The notes under the pieces are model-generated. The model had not been told where the DNA came from. It searched no databases and saw only the letters and a program-made list of their open reading frames with translations. The translations under genes and the position numbers were made by a program. Positions 27,301-40,840 of a stretch of DNA of 64,000 nucleotides are shown piece by piece; the first letter of the stretch is position 1, and each line of letters begins with the position of its first letter. The stretch lies in the NCBI GenBank assembly GCA_013396655.1, contig WBMV01001117.1:1134491-1198490 (forward strand), in the 5' to 3' direction. The stretch comes from Campylorhamphus procurvoides. Lineage: Eukaryota > Chordata > Aves > Passeriformes > Dendrocolaptidae.

Positions 27301-30300
27301 TACAGTGCTCTAACTTTTTCAATTTCCTAGTGGTGCATTTTTTAATATATTTTTAAAACAACTTACAAACTGGTGAATGTTCAAGGATCCACAATATTCT
27401 GCCTTATAAGCAGTACCAATTGTATATATTCAAATAAGAAATACAGTGTGACGAAGATTTCATTTTGCATAAGATAAAAGAAAAAGCAATTTGCAAATAA
27501 GCTCTATTTCACTGTGATGTCTTTATAGCACACGGCATGGCTTCTTTAGCACTTTTATGTAGTACATAACACTTCAAAATAATAACACAGTCAGTTGAAA
27601 GCATGCACTAAGACCTCTTTTTTTCCACAATACAAAATAAAAGCCAACACTTCTAATAGGTGTATTTTCAGTGGTTTTAATAGTCTACCTCTCAGCCAAA
27701 TTCCAACACATCTGGGAAGCCTAAATTCTCAGTTCTCTGCTTTTGTGTTAAACTGAGTGGCAATGCTGAGCACTGTTAATGTTTTTCCATTTGAGTAGTA
27801 ACTTTATATTCACATATCAGGTTTAAAACTAAAAACATCAATATAAAACTATTTATTAATTAAAGTTGTCAGGCATCCACTCCAGATCAGCTGTCTTACC
27901 CAGAGTTATATCAGCTCCCTCCACAGTGCTTGTTGTCTGGTCAGACTGCTACTGGTGATTATTTTTTGTAATTTTTCACAACAGGCCACTTGGGTAAAGC
28001 AGCTGATTACATCTTCACCTTTTGCACCTTGGTTGCAATCCTAGTCTTCCCCTCCCTGAACCCTCCTCTAGATCCTTAATTACTGTTCCTCTTCACGGCT
28101 CCCAAAGCCCAGTTATTATTTTGGTTTCAGCAGCACCCTCCCCCGTGCTTCAAACACACGTTTCTGTTCAAAAAATTTATAATCTATAAAATGGATTTTT
28201 CACACTTGAACTCCAAACATGTATTAAAAATTTACAATGCCCTGCACTTGTGACCCCCAGCGTTCAGCCCAGAAGTGTTTTTGCAATCATGACATTACAA
28301 GGTAATACATGCGAGTTTGGGGAGGGAGATGAGAGTAGCAAAAAATCAAGTCATTTTTTTTCCTCTCCACAGACAACTCCACTACCACCATTATTAAAAC
28401 TAACCATGAAAAAAAATACAGATCCTGGAGAAAAGCCTGTAGGTACAAGGTCTCTGAGGTTTAGGAGGTGTATGCTGGGGTGTATTTTCACACTCAGAAG
28501 GCACTGGACACACAAGGATTTGCTCCACATCACCCAGCCAGGCTTTGCCAGCACCAGCTGAAAGCCCACAGGCACCTTCAGTGGACAAGGTGAGCCAAGA
28601 CAGACATCCAAGATGAGAAGGACAAAGCACCTCTTGGAGATGCCTGTTGTTCTTCCACAGCTACAAGTGAAGCCTCAGTAAACCAACAGGACTCAGGACC
28701 AACAACTGTCTTTTTGGGTAGCTAAGAACAATTGAGATGAACCCCAGCCTTCACCTGTGTCCACTTTCTCATTTTTAGGAAATTAATCACATTTGCTTTA
28801 TATGCAGCACTGAGAGGTTAGGAATTGGATAACGGCTTCCCTCCATGGAGTTCAGCACCTGCTTCAAGTACTCTTTGGTAAGGATAAAAGGCAAAAGTAC
28901 ATATTCCTAGTGAAACAGGTATTTCCAGAGTGGTCAAAATAACTGGTATCACAACCAAGAGTGTAAACTCCCTGGGGAAAGGTCCATCTTTTTCTTCTCC
29001 ATTTGTGCATTATCTTGCCTAAATTGGGGCTGAAGACTCCAAGAGGCAGTCACACATAATAGATAGTACATTCAGTGCTGTCCTTTCTACTGCAGTAGCT
29101 CTTCTTGCCCCAGAATTCCTGTAGCAGGACCAGCTTTGCTCCACAAGAAGATGGGAAATGTTACTAAGGACAGACATCACTAAAAGTATGTACATCACAC
29201 CCCTCTTCTGGGTTAATCTGAAGCTTAAACCCTATCTCCAATTTCAGAAAAGAAAAGCCAAAATTATCTCTCCAACCAGGGTGTTAAAAAAAAAAAAGAG
29301 GTCAAGTAAACTTGTCTAATAGGAAAGGAAGTCCACACTTGAGAATCAAGAGAAATCGGGAAATCCCAGTCTTTGAAAAATTGTAAGATGAGGTCAGATA
29401 AGCATTGGACAAGAATGTCCTGCAATGGATGCTGTCCTAGAGAAGGGCTATACTAGCTTTTTCCTGAAATCTCTCCAATCCTATTTCCTTCAACACCTGT
29501 GATTCCTCAGGGGAAGAGCGTAGGGGAAGCACTTTCTGCCTCACCCACCCAAACAGCCTCACCAGACACAATGCTCTGAACAATACAAAAGGCAGGAGAA
29601 GAATTCAGACAGACACAAGGAGCACAAGCTGCAAAGACATGCACACAGACTCCAGTAACTACATTTGGGTTTAAATTAATTAAAAAAAAATTCAAAAAAA
29701 AGAGATTAAACAACTGAAGATGAGCCCCTCTCCAAAAACTCCTTCTAAATCTACACTGCCCTTGCAGGTGACTGGATCATATCCAAGCTGTCTCCAACAC
29801 TCACAGTGTTTGTCCTTTCATTAAAGGTCACTGTTTTCCAGGCTACTGAGTTTCTTTGCACATTTCTAGATCACACTTAAGCTCTGTTGCATTACACATA
29901 TTTTTCCTTCACAGGGGTTAAATGAGGCAACGGTTTAATGTGAGAATAGCACAGTGGTTAGGGGAAACCACATCTATCAGTCAGCACAGTTAAGCAGGAA
30001 GAAATCTGGAGCAGGCTGTTGGTGAATTATTTAGGACAAGAAAAAGTACAGACAAGGAACGAGCAGGCGAATGGAAATACTGCTTTCAGAGTGCAGGCGT
30101 CTTAACCCAGTAGCTTTCCCATTTCTCCTTCCACGTTTCTGAGATATACACAGACTTTAAAAAATAATTTAGAGGTAACGTCATACACCTACATTGGCCA
30201 AATTTACTCCAACACACGGAGCAACATTTTAGAGAAAAGCTCTTATAGCAGCAGTTCCTTATAAACTTATAAAGATTTGAATGAGCCAGTTGTTTTCCTG

Positions 30301-31472
30301 TTCTCAGTGAGTGATCTGATGTCAGTGGATATTCACTGGATTTAAATAGGAACCCCTCACAGGTGGGATGCATGTGAATTCACAAATTTCCATATGAGAG
30401 AGAAGCATGGGAGGGAGGAACCATGACTCCAAAGCCTTTTCTGGAAGGAAACACAACAGTCAGGCTGCAGAAGTAATGTTACACAGCAGCACTGTTAAAT
30501 ATTTATCTCTGATGATCTTGGAGCTCAACCAGCTGACGCTACCAAGCAGTATTTGGTAGTGTTTACATACAACAGCACATAAGGCATTATGTTAAATTTA
30601 AAGCTGTCTAGCACCAACATACCTGGTCTTGCAAGACCTGCTACAGTGTCTTTCATTGAAAAACATTACTTCAAACTGTATCCATTTCATCATTACACAC
30701 ACTCCCCTGTTCACTACCATGTGAAAACTGTTCAGAAATAAATCTTAGTCAAAACCAGTCACTACATCCTTCTTAGCACAGTTCCATAGATAGTCACAAG
30801 TGTGTAATAAACTTGCTTTTAAAGGCAACATGCACCTCTATAAAGCTTTTTCATTTCCCACAGGAGTTCTTAAAATGCACACAGAATACAGGAAATCAAC
30901 ATCAATGCTTAAAATCCAAGTGCAATGACATTTACAAGCATGTGGCTCTGAAGCAACCTTCTCAGCAGCCTCTGCAGCAGCAAACTGTTTTGCAACACAT
31001 CTAACCTGGAGATTGATGCCCATCACAGTCTATCAACAGCAACTGCTGAACTATGCACAAGGTTAGAAGCTCAGTGCTAGACTTGAGGGTCAAGTTCATC
31101 TTTGATATAATCCCACAAAGCTCACGGAGTTTCAAATGTGACAAACTTGGCCATTTATGTTTTTCTGAAGGGGTTGCCAGGTATGTGACAGACAAATAAC
31201 ATCACCTGCATATGTGAAGCTAAAATAGGTGTAAAAACATCTGAGGAAAGGATCTCATCATCTGAGATAAGAAAGCAAACTCCTTGTGACATCTGATAGA
31301 ACACTGTTCAAAGCTCTTTTTCAGTTCTTCAGCTCTTGAAACATGGCTTAGAATATCATTACCTGATCCCCACTAAGATAAATATATATACACCTCAGGT
31401 TTTATCTTTATCTCTCTGTAACGTCCACACGCATATAAACAAAACTCAAGCATCTGAATTATTGCTACTTAC

Positions 31473-31973
31473 TAGACAAGCCTGAGGCAGGAAGCTGTTC
31501 ACTCTGGAGATACTCCACATGCCCTCGAGGTACTGCTGAGCTTGGATGGTGACCGAGCTCAGAGCGCCGCTGAGGCCGCTGGGTGCCACCGTCACCTGAA
31601 CGCTGGAGTTCGGAAAACTGCCCATGCCTTGAGACCATCCAAGCCCCTTCTTCCTCTCTGCCGCAGAGAAGAGATTTGGTGACTTTCCAGGCTGCCTGCC
31701 CACCTGCCCAGCAATGAGTGGCAGGTCTCTCTGGGAAGAGACAGTGACCATCCTGGGTACCATGCTGGTCACTGCGCCGGCACCGGGTGGGAGGTCGGGC
31801 ATTTCTGGGTGGCTGGTTTGACTGAGGGTGTGCATCATCTGAATGGCTTCCTGCTTCAGCTGATTCAAGTGAGTGGCACAAGTTTCGCATCTGCTCTCTC
31901 CTTCATTCCTGTTTTTCTGTAAATAGTCAGGCACTTGAAGCTTGTCAAAAATTAAAGCTGATAATCGTGGGTC
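31473..31973 (-). CDS. KIF26A: KIF26A coding exon (second coding exon by homology), N-terminal non-motor region
   Basis: The exon encodes 167 codons in phase 0/0 on the minus strand. A pyrimidine-rich tract ending in CTTCTTTAG precedes the first codon (GAC) at 31973; the last codon (CTA) is followed at 31472 by GTAAGT, a consensus donor. The peptide opens with [18 protein letters not shown], has C29-E-T-C32-A-T-H35 followed by [11 protein letters not shown], and ends with [19 protein letters not shown] and NSFLPQACL. From memory of the family, KIF26A and KIF26B share a D-P-x-x-S-A exon start and a C-x2-C-A-T-H-L block; the GALSxVTIQAQQ and [14 protein letters not shown] blocks fit KIF26A better than KIF26B. 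KIF26A is an atypical kinesin that binds microtubules without normal ATPase motility and is known to damp GRB2/RET signalling in enteric neurons. This part lies before the motor domain; the C/H cluster may bind metal, which is inference. No stop or frameshift breaks it. KIF26B is the alternative identity. Confidence 0.93.
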
Positions 31974-34900
31974 CTAAAGAAGTGGAGAAAGAGAAAAAAA
32001 CCACACTGAGTGAAAGCAATGCAGCAAGATAAAAAGAAAGAAAAAAGGTTCTCTGATTTGCTCTCCAGTCATGGTAGTACTTAAATCTGTTCTGGTAACT
32101 CTCAGTCTCTTTTACCCTGAATACCCTAACAGGCTTATAGGTCAGAGTGGATTAATAAACCATAAGTGAATTCATTTGTAATAGACCCAGCATGAAAATC
32201 ATCATCAGACCTAAACAGTGGAGCTGTGGTATACTTGATAACCACTCATTCTTCTAATTAACTCTCCTTTGGAGACATCTGAAGTGCCTGTGTTTCCCAT
32301 GCTCAGGAATAATGTTAGTCAAGATGCTGAACCTACAAATATAACTTTATTCACCACCAGAAGCCCAGGAAAATTAGACTTTGAAGTATTTCAAACAATT
32401 AATGCATGACCTATTACACGTTTTGCTGTCTTCACCCTCCGAAATGATTAATCAACTGGCATAAAAGCCAGTTTACATGGTGCTGCCCACAGCTGGCTCC
32501 TCTGCCAGCAAGGACTGCTATTTCTGATCTTTGAAACCCAGATGGTCACAATACTCCCTAACGCTGCAGTTGCTTTGATGAGAAATAGATTTGAGCCTAC
32601 AGCCATGTGTGAAGGTGTGACAATGTGCACGCAAGGAAGCTGATTTAAAAGCAACACCTATTTTGTTTCCACAGAGCAATTCCCCACCACCCCTTTGCCA
32701 GTTCATTTTAAGGCTGCTCAGACATTTTAAAACCCAGCACAGTGTTTCCACCTCACATATAAGGTTACCTATCTCCTGAAACACACAAATGCCTTCCCAT
32801 CACAAGCCTGCTACTGTAAAGATTAGTCAAGAGATTAAATCCAGCCCTGTTGTAAATCTGCTCTCAAGACTAATGCTGGGCAGTAAAACTGACCCAACTT
32901 CACACACTAGCATTGAGCTCTCTAAACAAATAAGTTTTTAATGAAATCACAGCGCAGCCAAAGGTTTATTTGTATAATTATTTTAAGTGAAAATATTTAA
33001 TTTGCTTGTTAATAAGGAGAGCACACATAGCTATTAAGTCAGCCATCCAACATATGCTGGGGATATCCCCAGATCAGTACTTGTTTTTAAAAGTGTATTA
33101 CTTTATGCCAAGCTGCAATTGCTCTCTAGGAAATGAATGTCCTATTAGAAAAATAATTCTGGGTTTAATTGCAACACACGTCAATAAAACTCTTAAAAGA
33201 AGTCTTGGCACTGGCACTTTTGCTTTGCTCTGAATTCAGAAGGTCCTACAACACTGCCTAATTTCTGAAGCAGCAGCACAGAATTTATCTCACGTTCAGC
33301 TGTTGAACTACTCCTGCAATAGTTTTAATCTCCCACAAGAACCAGTATTGATAGAAACCACTGTGAGTATATCTAGCATTCCACAGCCAAAAGCCATTAA
33401 CAAAAGTTGCTCTTTCCACAATAATCTAAATTATTGTTTATTTACTGACTTAAAAAAAAAACTTCTCTGGCTAAGAAAAGCTACTCCTGCTGCTGACTGA
33501 ACAGTAAGTTACATTCACATTAGTGAACCAGTATAAAAAAATGAAGCGAAAGACAGTTTCATCTTTCTCTTCTCTTCATGGAGGTTTAGATCCTCCCAAA
33601 AATGCCTTTGAAGCCACACCATTTGCTTACCCTCATGAGGAAGAAAATTCTTTCCCTTCAAATCTCTCAGAAGACAATAATACTAAATTAACAGATATTA
33701 GGAAAACAAAAAGGAGCAATTAATATTTTAGAAACTTTTTTCTCACCCTTCAGCAGAAAGTGTTACTAGTCAGACTTAAAAACCAGAGACTCAGTGCTGC
33801 AAACACTATTTAGCCTTAAGGAAAACAAAGGCCATGCAGTCTGTGTCCCAAGAAAAACAAACAGCACCATGCTCAGTGCTCTGCAGAAACTTCTCCAAGG
33901 GAGAGCCCTCTGAGCAAATTCTTGCCGAGGCTGACACACAGCACCTATTCAAACAGCCCCAGAACACGGCACCTTCCAGCACTGGGTGCCCAGTCTGTGG
34001 CCGGGCACATCCCTGGGCTCACTCCTTTGATCCAAGCTGGGCACACGAGGAAGCACCTGCAGGTCCCAACTGCATGAACCTCATCTGGCAATGTTTAAAT
34101 TGCTATCAAATGTCAAAAGTTTCAAATAAGCAATTAAAGCGAATTACTAGGTGAAACAGGCTTCTCATTTAAAAGAAATTACTTCTTTTGATGTAAAGAA
34201 AATTAATGACCCCAATTCTAGCTCCATAAACACAGTTTACAGCATAAGGCAGATCAGAGTCAAGCCTATCTTGCAGTTACAAAGAAATCAAGTGAATGCC
34301 ATATTAAAGGAGGGAACAAAAATAAATTTAAAAAAATAATATATTTAGAAAATTACACAGAGCAAAAGTATATAGGCACATAGTATGCCATATTCAAACC
34401 TTGTAATTTACTTATGGTTAAAAAAAAAATGTAATCTCATTTCCAATTCTTTTATCTTTTCAAGCCTCTTAAGGAGCCTCTTATCCCCCTCAATCAGCCG
34501 CTGTGAACCCCAGTTTGCATCTGTGGCCAACCTCCTCCAGCACCTCAGTGAGGACCCAGCTGGACAGTTAGATTACTTTTATTTTTCTACTCTGTGCTAC
34601 AAAAACACCTGGCTAATGGCTGGGCGTGAAAGCCAGAGGAAACACAAGTTACTGTTAAAAACATTAACCATAACTTGAAAGTTAAGTCAGCCCCATTAAA
34701 GAGGTTTTACTACCCAGGGACAATGTCTGGTCCTGGGGAGCTCCTGCTTTGGCAGCTCACACCCTAACAAGGATGGGGTGGAAGTTACACTCTCATGTTT
34801 TACAGAGGGAAGAAATAAAACTTGAGTGACCAAATGTGTTAGACACACACACATGTGGGAAGGGTGAAGCAGCTAAAGCCATCCTTGTTACAGCTCCACT

Positions 34901-37900
34901 GGCAGAGAGGCAGACCAAAGAAAAGGGGCTGTGCAGATCACTGGGGGGAATGGCATAAAAACTAAACTTACAACACCCAAGCCTCTATTCTAAACAGTGC
35001 TCCAAAACCACTTTAGTCTGCTCTGCTACAAATAACATGACTCTTTTGTTCCTCCACAGCATAAATAAATGATGCTGTCTTTGTCACACCTACTTTCCAA
35101 ATGCTGTTCATACCTCCTGAACAAGCAGGATAAGCAAAATACTGTAATGCTGTAACATTCACAACTTCCCCTCCCACTGCAGAAACAAAAACCCTAATTT
35201 CAGGCTCAACTTGTTAACTTTTGCATACAAATTTTAGATATCCAAACATCAAAGACTGTTAGAATTGTAAAACAAATGGTGCAACTGTACTGGGGAGCCC
35301 AGCAGTCCCCAGCAAGGTCAAGGCATGAGCTAATTACACGTTGTTATATTAGCACAAATTTTCTGAAATACTCGAACTTACCACTGTTTTTCAGCAAGCC
35401 GTTCTTACAGACACAAGCCAGCTTGCCAACTGCTGCTGGGAGATTAAACACACACATGCAAACTGAGAAAAGCTCGCAAGGTCCTTCCGAGCTCAACCAG
35501 GCAGGACAGTAGGCTTGGAAAACCAGGATTGTTCTCCCACTAGGAGTAGTGAAAACGTGCACACATGTGGAAACACACCCAGCAACACATAACAGAGGGA
35601 AAGAAACAGTCATTGTAATTCATGCTTCCCTCTCTGACGTACACCTCACCTCTGCTGCCTCCACGTGAACGCAAGTGAGCATCAAGCAGGGTTTCAGCTA
35701 TTCGGGTAACACCACGTATAGCATGTGGGGCACACAAACCAAACCCACACCTCATAACTGCAAAACACCACTGCCCTTGAAACCCCAGACATCCTCAAAG
35801 CATCTGGGATGTGGCCAAATGCCAGCATCTCTGAAAACCCCACTACAGCTTAGGCACCTAAGTCATAGCAAGGTTTTCAAAGCAAGAAACACCAAATTAC
35901 CTTACTGCAACTGAACTTTCCTGGAAACACTTTGTCAGGGATACTGCACTTCAATTAGATCCTTTTGAAATTTCAGCCCAATCTGTAATTTTCTAAGTAC
36001 TTAAAGTCTGCAGTTAGATGTTATGTTCAATTAACAAGGAGCATTATAGAGTTTTTTCCATTGAAAAAGAGAAACAGATACAAGCTTTGAAACTTACCTG
36101 CAGCTACTGACTTCTAACTCCCAAACTAAGCAAGAGGAAAGGAGGCAGAAAAGCATCTGGATTCTCACTTAAGAAGTCCCTGAAGTAATACCCACCCATC
36201 TGTAACCTAATCCTTTCAGCGAGGAACTATCCACAGAGTGCGAACAAACAGTGACGAACAAATGATGAAAAGTCAAATTGCCAACAATCGTCCTCAGTAA
36301 TTACCTGCAATTCTGCCTGGCACTAGTTGCTGCAATGCAAGTGTATGTGGAGCAGTATTCTGAATTAAATTCTTGATATAAATATAATTAAAAAGAAAGT
36401 GGAATCACTGAATGTCACACCATAATACATAATTAAATACAGACCCAGGTGAACAACATTTTAAAAGGATGCTTTCAGAAAAAAAAATGTATTATGCCAG
36501 TGAAAAAGAATCAATGTTAATGATTTTTTGTCTTGTCTGTCCAGATTTCTGCCGCACTGCTTACAAATTAGTTTTTATCTTACATGACATTGCAAAATAT
36601 CCACTAATATCTTCTATATTGACAAATTCTTTGAAGGCTGAAGCTTGCTTTCAACTATACAGCAGTCATTGTCAAAAAAAAAAATAACCTGAAAGCACTA
36701 TACTCAGCAACCCCAGAGGCTGCTCAGTGTAAACAAGGGGGAAAAAAACAGTGCTAATGATTTATTTTTTTAAGAAAAGTTTTCAACTATCTGACTTTCT
36801 CAAAGAAGTGAAAATATGAGCTCTAAGTCTTCAAGTAACCCATGTTGTGAATGGACTCAGTTACTGACCTAATCTTATCAGAATATAAACAATCAAGGAA
36901 AAACAAACATGAGAAGCCTTCACAAAAACAGAAATCACCTGAAGTCCCATCTCCTGGGAGTTAAGGGTATCTGGAGCTTGCAGTGTAACTTCACTGGCCT
37001 TGAAAACATCCTTCTTAACAGACAGGAGAGCAATCCACATTCTCAAAGTGAGCAAAATGTGGAGGCATTAGAAAACAAGCAAATACATTTTTAAATAGAA
37101 TTTGGCCTCTCTACAGGAATGTCTCACTACCTCTAGTTGGAAGATTAATTTAAGCCAATGACCTGTGGTCCTCCTCCAATTCCATTTGCTAGCAAGATTT
37201 CTTCATATTTCCAATCACATTATTCTGTTTCTAACCACAACTTGAGGTAGTGCACACAGATATATCCCACTGACTCTACCCAGCTGAGACTCAACCCAAT
37301 TTCTTTTCATCTCTGGTACCCCATAGAGTTTGAAAGGAAACTATCCAAGGTCATCTTCTTACTTTAAAAAAAAAAGTATACTGTATCTCTTTTAAACAGT
37401 GCCCATCTTTCTAACAAAAGTCAAGTAATACAATAAATCTGCTAAAAAACACATGACCCCACACTAAAAATGGCTGTGGTGTGTTTAGTTATTCGGCAGC
37501 CTCCACTGAACTCTATTTATTTCCATTTCCTGCCCACTTTAATGTACTTCAGTGGCCCGCAGTAAAGTTAAAGCAATAGGTGTCTGTCATAAAGATGAAT
37601 AGTGCTATTGGAATGCATAATACAGTGGAAAGAGGAAATGAGAGCAATCTGGTTTATTTACATCTCAGGCTCCCATCAGCACCTCAACCCACCTCCCAAT
37701 GGTTTCAGCTGCCTTTCCTGTTATCTTGCTGTATAGTTCCCTGCAATGATTTGGCTTTTAACCTCGCAGAACCAGAGGCTATGAGCTGATCTCCCAGATT
37801 TGCTTTCATGAGCTTGCAGAGTATTGGGGCAAACAGCCATGCAGTGTGTTCAGTGCAAAGAAAACAACATAAAGGTAGTGGTTGCCATTTAAAATAATTA

Positions 37901-38200
37901 GAAGACACAAACAAAACAAAAGACCCCAAAGAGATCTGCTACCACCATTAAATTTAGATCAACACACAGGAACCTGACTACTTCTGAAAAACAGTAATTA
38001 CTGTTTCACAAAATATTACTTTTAATCTTCTTTCTTTACAACCTAATTAAACAGATATTTTACTTGCCTTTGGAAAATGTTTTTCTTAATTTCATTCAAT
38101 TTTCACATTTGGTGTATTCTATAAACTACACATCCAAACTGGTATGTAATTTTGTGCTTATTTTTAATAGCATATGACTTCATTTAAAATTGATGACTTT

Positions 38201-38220
38201 TAATTTGCATGTTTATTGTT
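38201..38220. promoter_or_regulatory. Overlapping POU octamer, FOX-like and SOX-like motifs
   Basis: TAATTTGCATGTTTATTGTT contains a perfect octamer ATTTGCAT (38203-38210), a FOX-like TGTTTAT (38210-38216) and a SOX-like ATTGTT (38215-38220). The SOX site is in reversed orientation relative to the classical SOX-OCT composite. It lies in an AT-rich stretch (about 38040-38300), which raises the chance of random matches. Confidence 0.3.
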
Positions 38221-39071
38221 GGTTTTAAGTAATTTTTTCATTTTCCCTCTTGGGTCTCTGGCTTACTGTAACTTCACAATGTAAATTCAGTACTGATTTT
38301 GTTCATATGAAAACAGAGTCTTCCAACACCCATTGTGTCTTTTTTAATTTCCCTCTTATATATTCATAAACCTTCAGCACAGTATTATGACCTTGAACAG
38401 CAGCAAGCATTTGGGAAAATCGTTATATATCTATCACCACACAATACTTGGTGTCTGAAAAGCCTTTGTTTGACTCTACTTTCAGAAGCAGCCACTCAGA
38501 CAAAGTTGCCTTTCAGAAATTCACACAAAAAACTCTGATAGAAATTAGACACTTCTATTTAAAAGATAAAGATAAATAATTATTTTTTCTTTGAAACCAG
38601 AAAGTAAATTTTGGTTAGTCTATGAGCACAGTAAATCAGAATATAAGAACTCTGCCTATTAGAGTCACAACTCCATAAACAGTTACAACTTCTCTTTCCT
38701 CTTCAAAGGAAACCAAGTGCTTTTGTGTTAGAACAGCTACTTGGGGAAATGATGCTGTCTGATATCTTCATCACATTGAACGCTACCTACTCCACATAGA
38801 GTTTGAGTTCAATCAGGCTGCTCAGATAATAAATCAGCTCTGAATTTCAGCATAGGGGTGAAAATCTGAGCACAGCACCAGTACAGAGAAATAAGAAGCC
38901 TTGTCAAAATGCCTCAGAAACATCAACTCTTATTATCATTCTATTGGAAACAAAAGACTGTTCCCACCATTAGAATTATTTAGTCAACAGCCTGTGTTTT
39001 CAGAATGACAAATTGCGATGCAAGCCTGGTGAGATAGACTCCTTCACTGATGAACTCTGGCCAGAGACCAG

Positions 39072-39093
39072 CAGCCCAGCCCAGCCCAGCCAG
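39072..39093. repeat. (CAGCC)4 tandem repeat
   Basis: Four perfect CAGCC units followed by AG, in otherwise unique intronic DNA. Confidence 0.85.
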
Positions 39094-39780
39094 CTCAGTG
39101 GACTGGGAGACGAGTCATGCCTCAGAGGAGATCCTCAGCACGTTTAAGTGATCAGAACTGCATTTGTGCAGTAGAACCGTGCCCATTTGTATCAGACAGA
39201 CCTTTAATGAGGGAGTTCAAGAATTTCTGGACACCAGCCGCAGTGAAAGCAACCCTGGCTCAAAGACTGAACAGGAAAAAATACTGCTTGGAACACCCCT
39301 CTGTATACGAACCCTGCAACTGTTTCAGTCCAACCATCTGAATCCAATTAAGAGAACGCTCAGCAGCAGAAGTTAGGGAGTGGACACATTTTCCAAATGA
39401 ACATCATTAGCATAATGTAGATTTAAAATCAACTTTGAAAACCAGTGCTTGGCATTGGATCACAGCCTCTTAGTGTCTCTTTCACTCGCTCATTTTATCA
39501 ATTTTTTGGTAAATGAATACTTGAGGACTGTAGAGAAACGATTTAGCTTTCACAACCAGAAGGTTGCTCATTGTGCACTCCTCTTGCAAGCTACAAATTG
39601 CTGCATACCGTGCACAGTTAGGACACTACGCAGTTTTTATTAAAAAGGGGGTTTCACTTATTCTTCATCTTAATTAAGTTCCACTGCCTCAGTTTAACTG
39701 CTTCTACAAGAAAATAAAAAAGCACCTTGTTGGCTGAAAAATTTGTGGTTTACATCTCAATTTGGGCAATAGGGTAGTGC

Positions 39781-39850
39781 GGACTTTTTCTCCTTGCTTG
39801 GACTTAAGGGGAAAAAGAAAAAAAAAACAAGAAAAAAAAAGAAAAAGTCC
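39781..39850. repeat. 10-bp inverted repeat flanking a purine-rich tract
   Basis: GGACTTTTTC at 39781-39790 and its exact reverse complement GAAAAAGTCC at 39841-39850 flank a 50-bp segment, most of which (39808-39846) is an almost pure A/G tract. The arms could pair into a stem with a 50-nt loop. No transposon ends or target-site duplications were recognised. Confidence 0.7.
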
Positions 39851-40399
39851 AAACAAACACCACAAAGCAACCCTCTAAACAGGGATGAATAGAAAAGGAA
39901 TGATGAAGAGAATCTCTAACACCTCAACTACAGGCAGGCCACACTGCCTGAAGAGTGTGCTCCCGTTCCTCTGCTTACTAGGTGGCACATATGTGACACT
40001 CCACCTCCCTCTCCAATCTGTTCATCCCACAGCTGTTCTTTAAAAAAGCCATCCAAGAATCCATTTTAAATAGCACTCTTCGGCAGAAGAACTTCAGCAA
40101 GTAAATGCACAAATCTGCCATCAGCTTCCTATTGGAAAGTGGGGTCCTGTGCCTTCAGTATCTCTGGACTTGGATGGAAGTAAGGCCCATGGTCATCCCT
40201 TAGTTTCACATAAGATGTTGGTGCATGGAAGTAATTTACTCAATTCTGCTGGACCCAGCTTGCATTAGAAAGAAAAGATAAATATGCAGATCCTCAGGGA
40301 TATATGCAGGTGGCAGATATTGCCCAAAGAATCAAATGATCCTCTTAAGGAATCTCATTAGGATGAAGAATGATCCCAGACACACAAAATGCAGATGGA

Positions 40400-40840
40400 G
40401 GCAGACCATTTGAGCAGTGCCTATAGGCCAAACAGCCGTTTAGAAAACAAGAATCTTGTAGGAAGTTAAAGGAGTATGGTTTATTTAGCTTAGAAAAGAG
40501 AAAACTGATCAGAGTCCTCCAATACACAAAAAAAGGTTACAAAGAGACTGGTGACAAATTACTTTCCATATCCACCTGGGAAAAGAAAACAGGAAAACAT
40601 GCTGCTATTCAGCAAATACGATTCAAGAAAAAACTATCAAAGGTGAGTGAATATTTGCAATTGCTACAAAATGACATTGAAAAATCATGTTCCTTTGAGA
40701 CAGTATCTGAAGAGCAGGTGAAAAACGTCCATAGGAGGTGATCAAGAGACAGATGACCCCATTTCAGTGGAGGAAGCTGGACTACTTTTTGAAGATCTGA
40801 AGATCCTTTACCAGTCCTCTGTTCTTATGATCCTAGTTTT
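40400..40840 (+). repeat. Degenerate CR1 LINE 3' fragment (plus sense)
   Basis: Several blocks match the CR1 3' region in order. GGTTTATTTAGCTTAGAAAA near 40477 resembles the 'ctgtttagcctggagaag' block. AGGTTACAAAGAG near 40533 resembles 'ggtttacaaat'. AGCTGGACTACTTTTTGAAG near 40776 resembles 'gttggactagatgatct'. The end TCCTCTGTTCTTATGATCCTAG (40815-40836) resembles the 3' tail. Divergence is heavy, with no open frame, so this is an old insertion. Limits are approximate. Confidence 0.6.

Larger units (their letters stand above)
14159..31472 (-). other. KIF26A intron between the two visible coding exons (17.3 kb)
   Basis: Bounded by the GTAAGT donor of the 501-bp exon and the poly-T/CAG acceptor of the 167-bp exon, on the minus strand. 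It contains three CR1 pieces clustered between 21733 and 24385, short tandem and inverted repeats near 17570, 18680 and 21650, and otherwise unique intronic DNA. I see no other exon in 14159-21730 or 24386-31472. Open frames of 100 or more codons in these gaps (for example 17266-17658 minus, 19623-19970 plus, 25448-25867 minus) show no family resemblance. Confidence 0.85.

Noticed and set aside
28500..28570. CCACATCACCCAGCCAGGCT as another MIR-like core
   Set aside because: The match is shorter and less ordered than the one near 57150, with no continuation on either side.
29938..30010. AGCACAGTGGTTAGGGGAAA near 29947 as a MIR SINE start
   Set aside because: Only about 12 bases resemble the MIR 5' region and nothing after them follows the consensus.
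33834..34154. Plus-strand frame with a CPVCGRAHPW stretch, looking like part of a zinc ribbon
   Set aside because: There is only one C-x2-C pair in a plausible setting, no family match and no conserved flanks; chance is sufficient.
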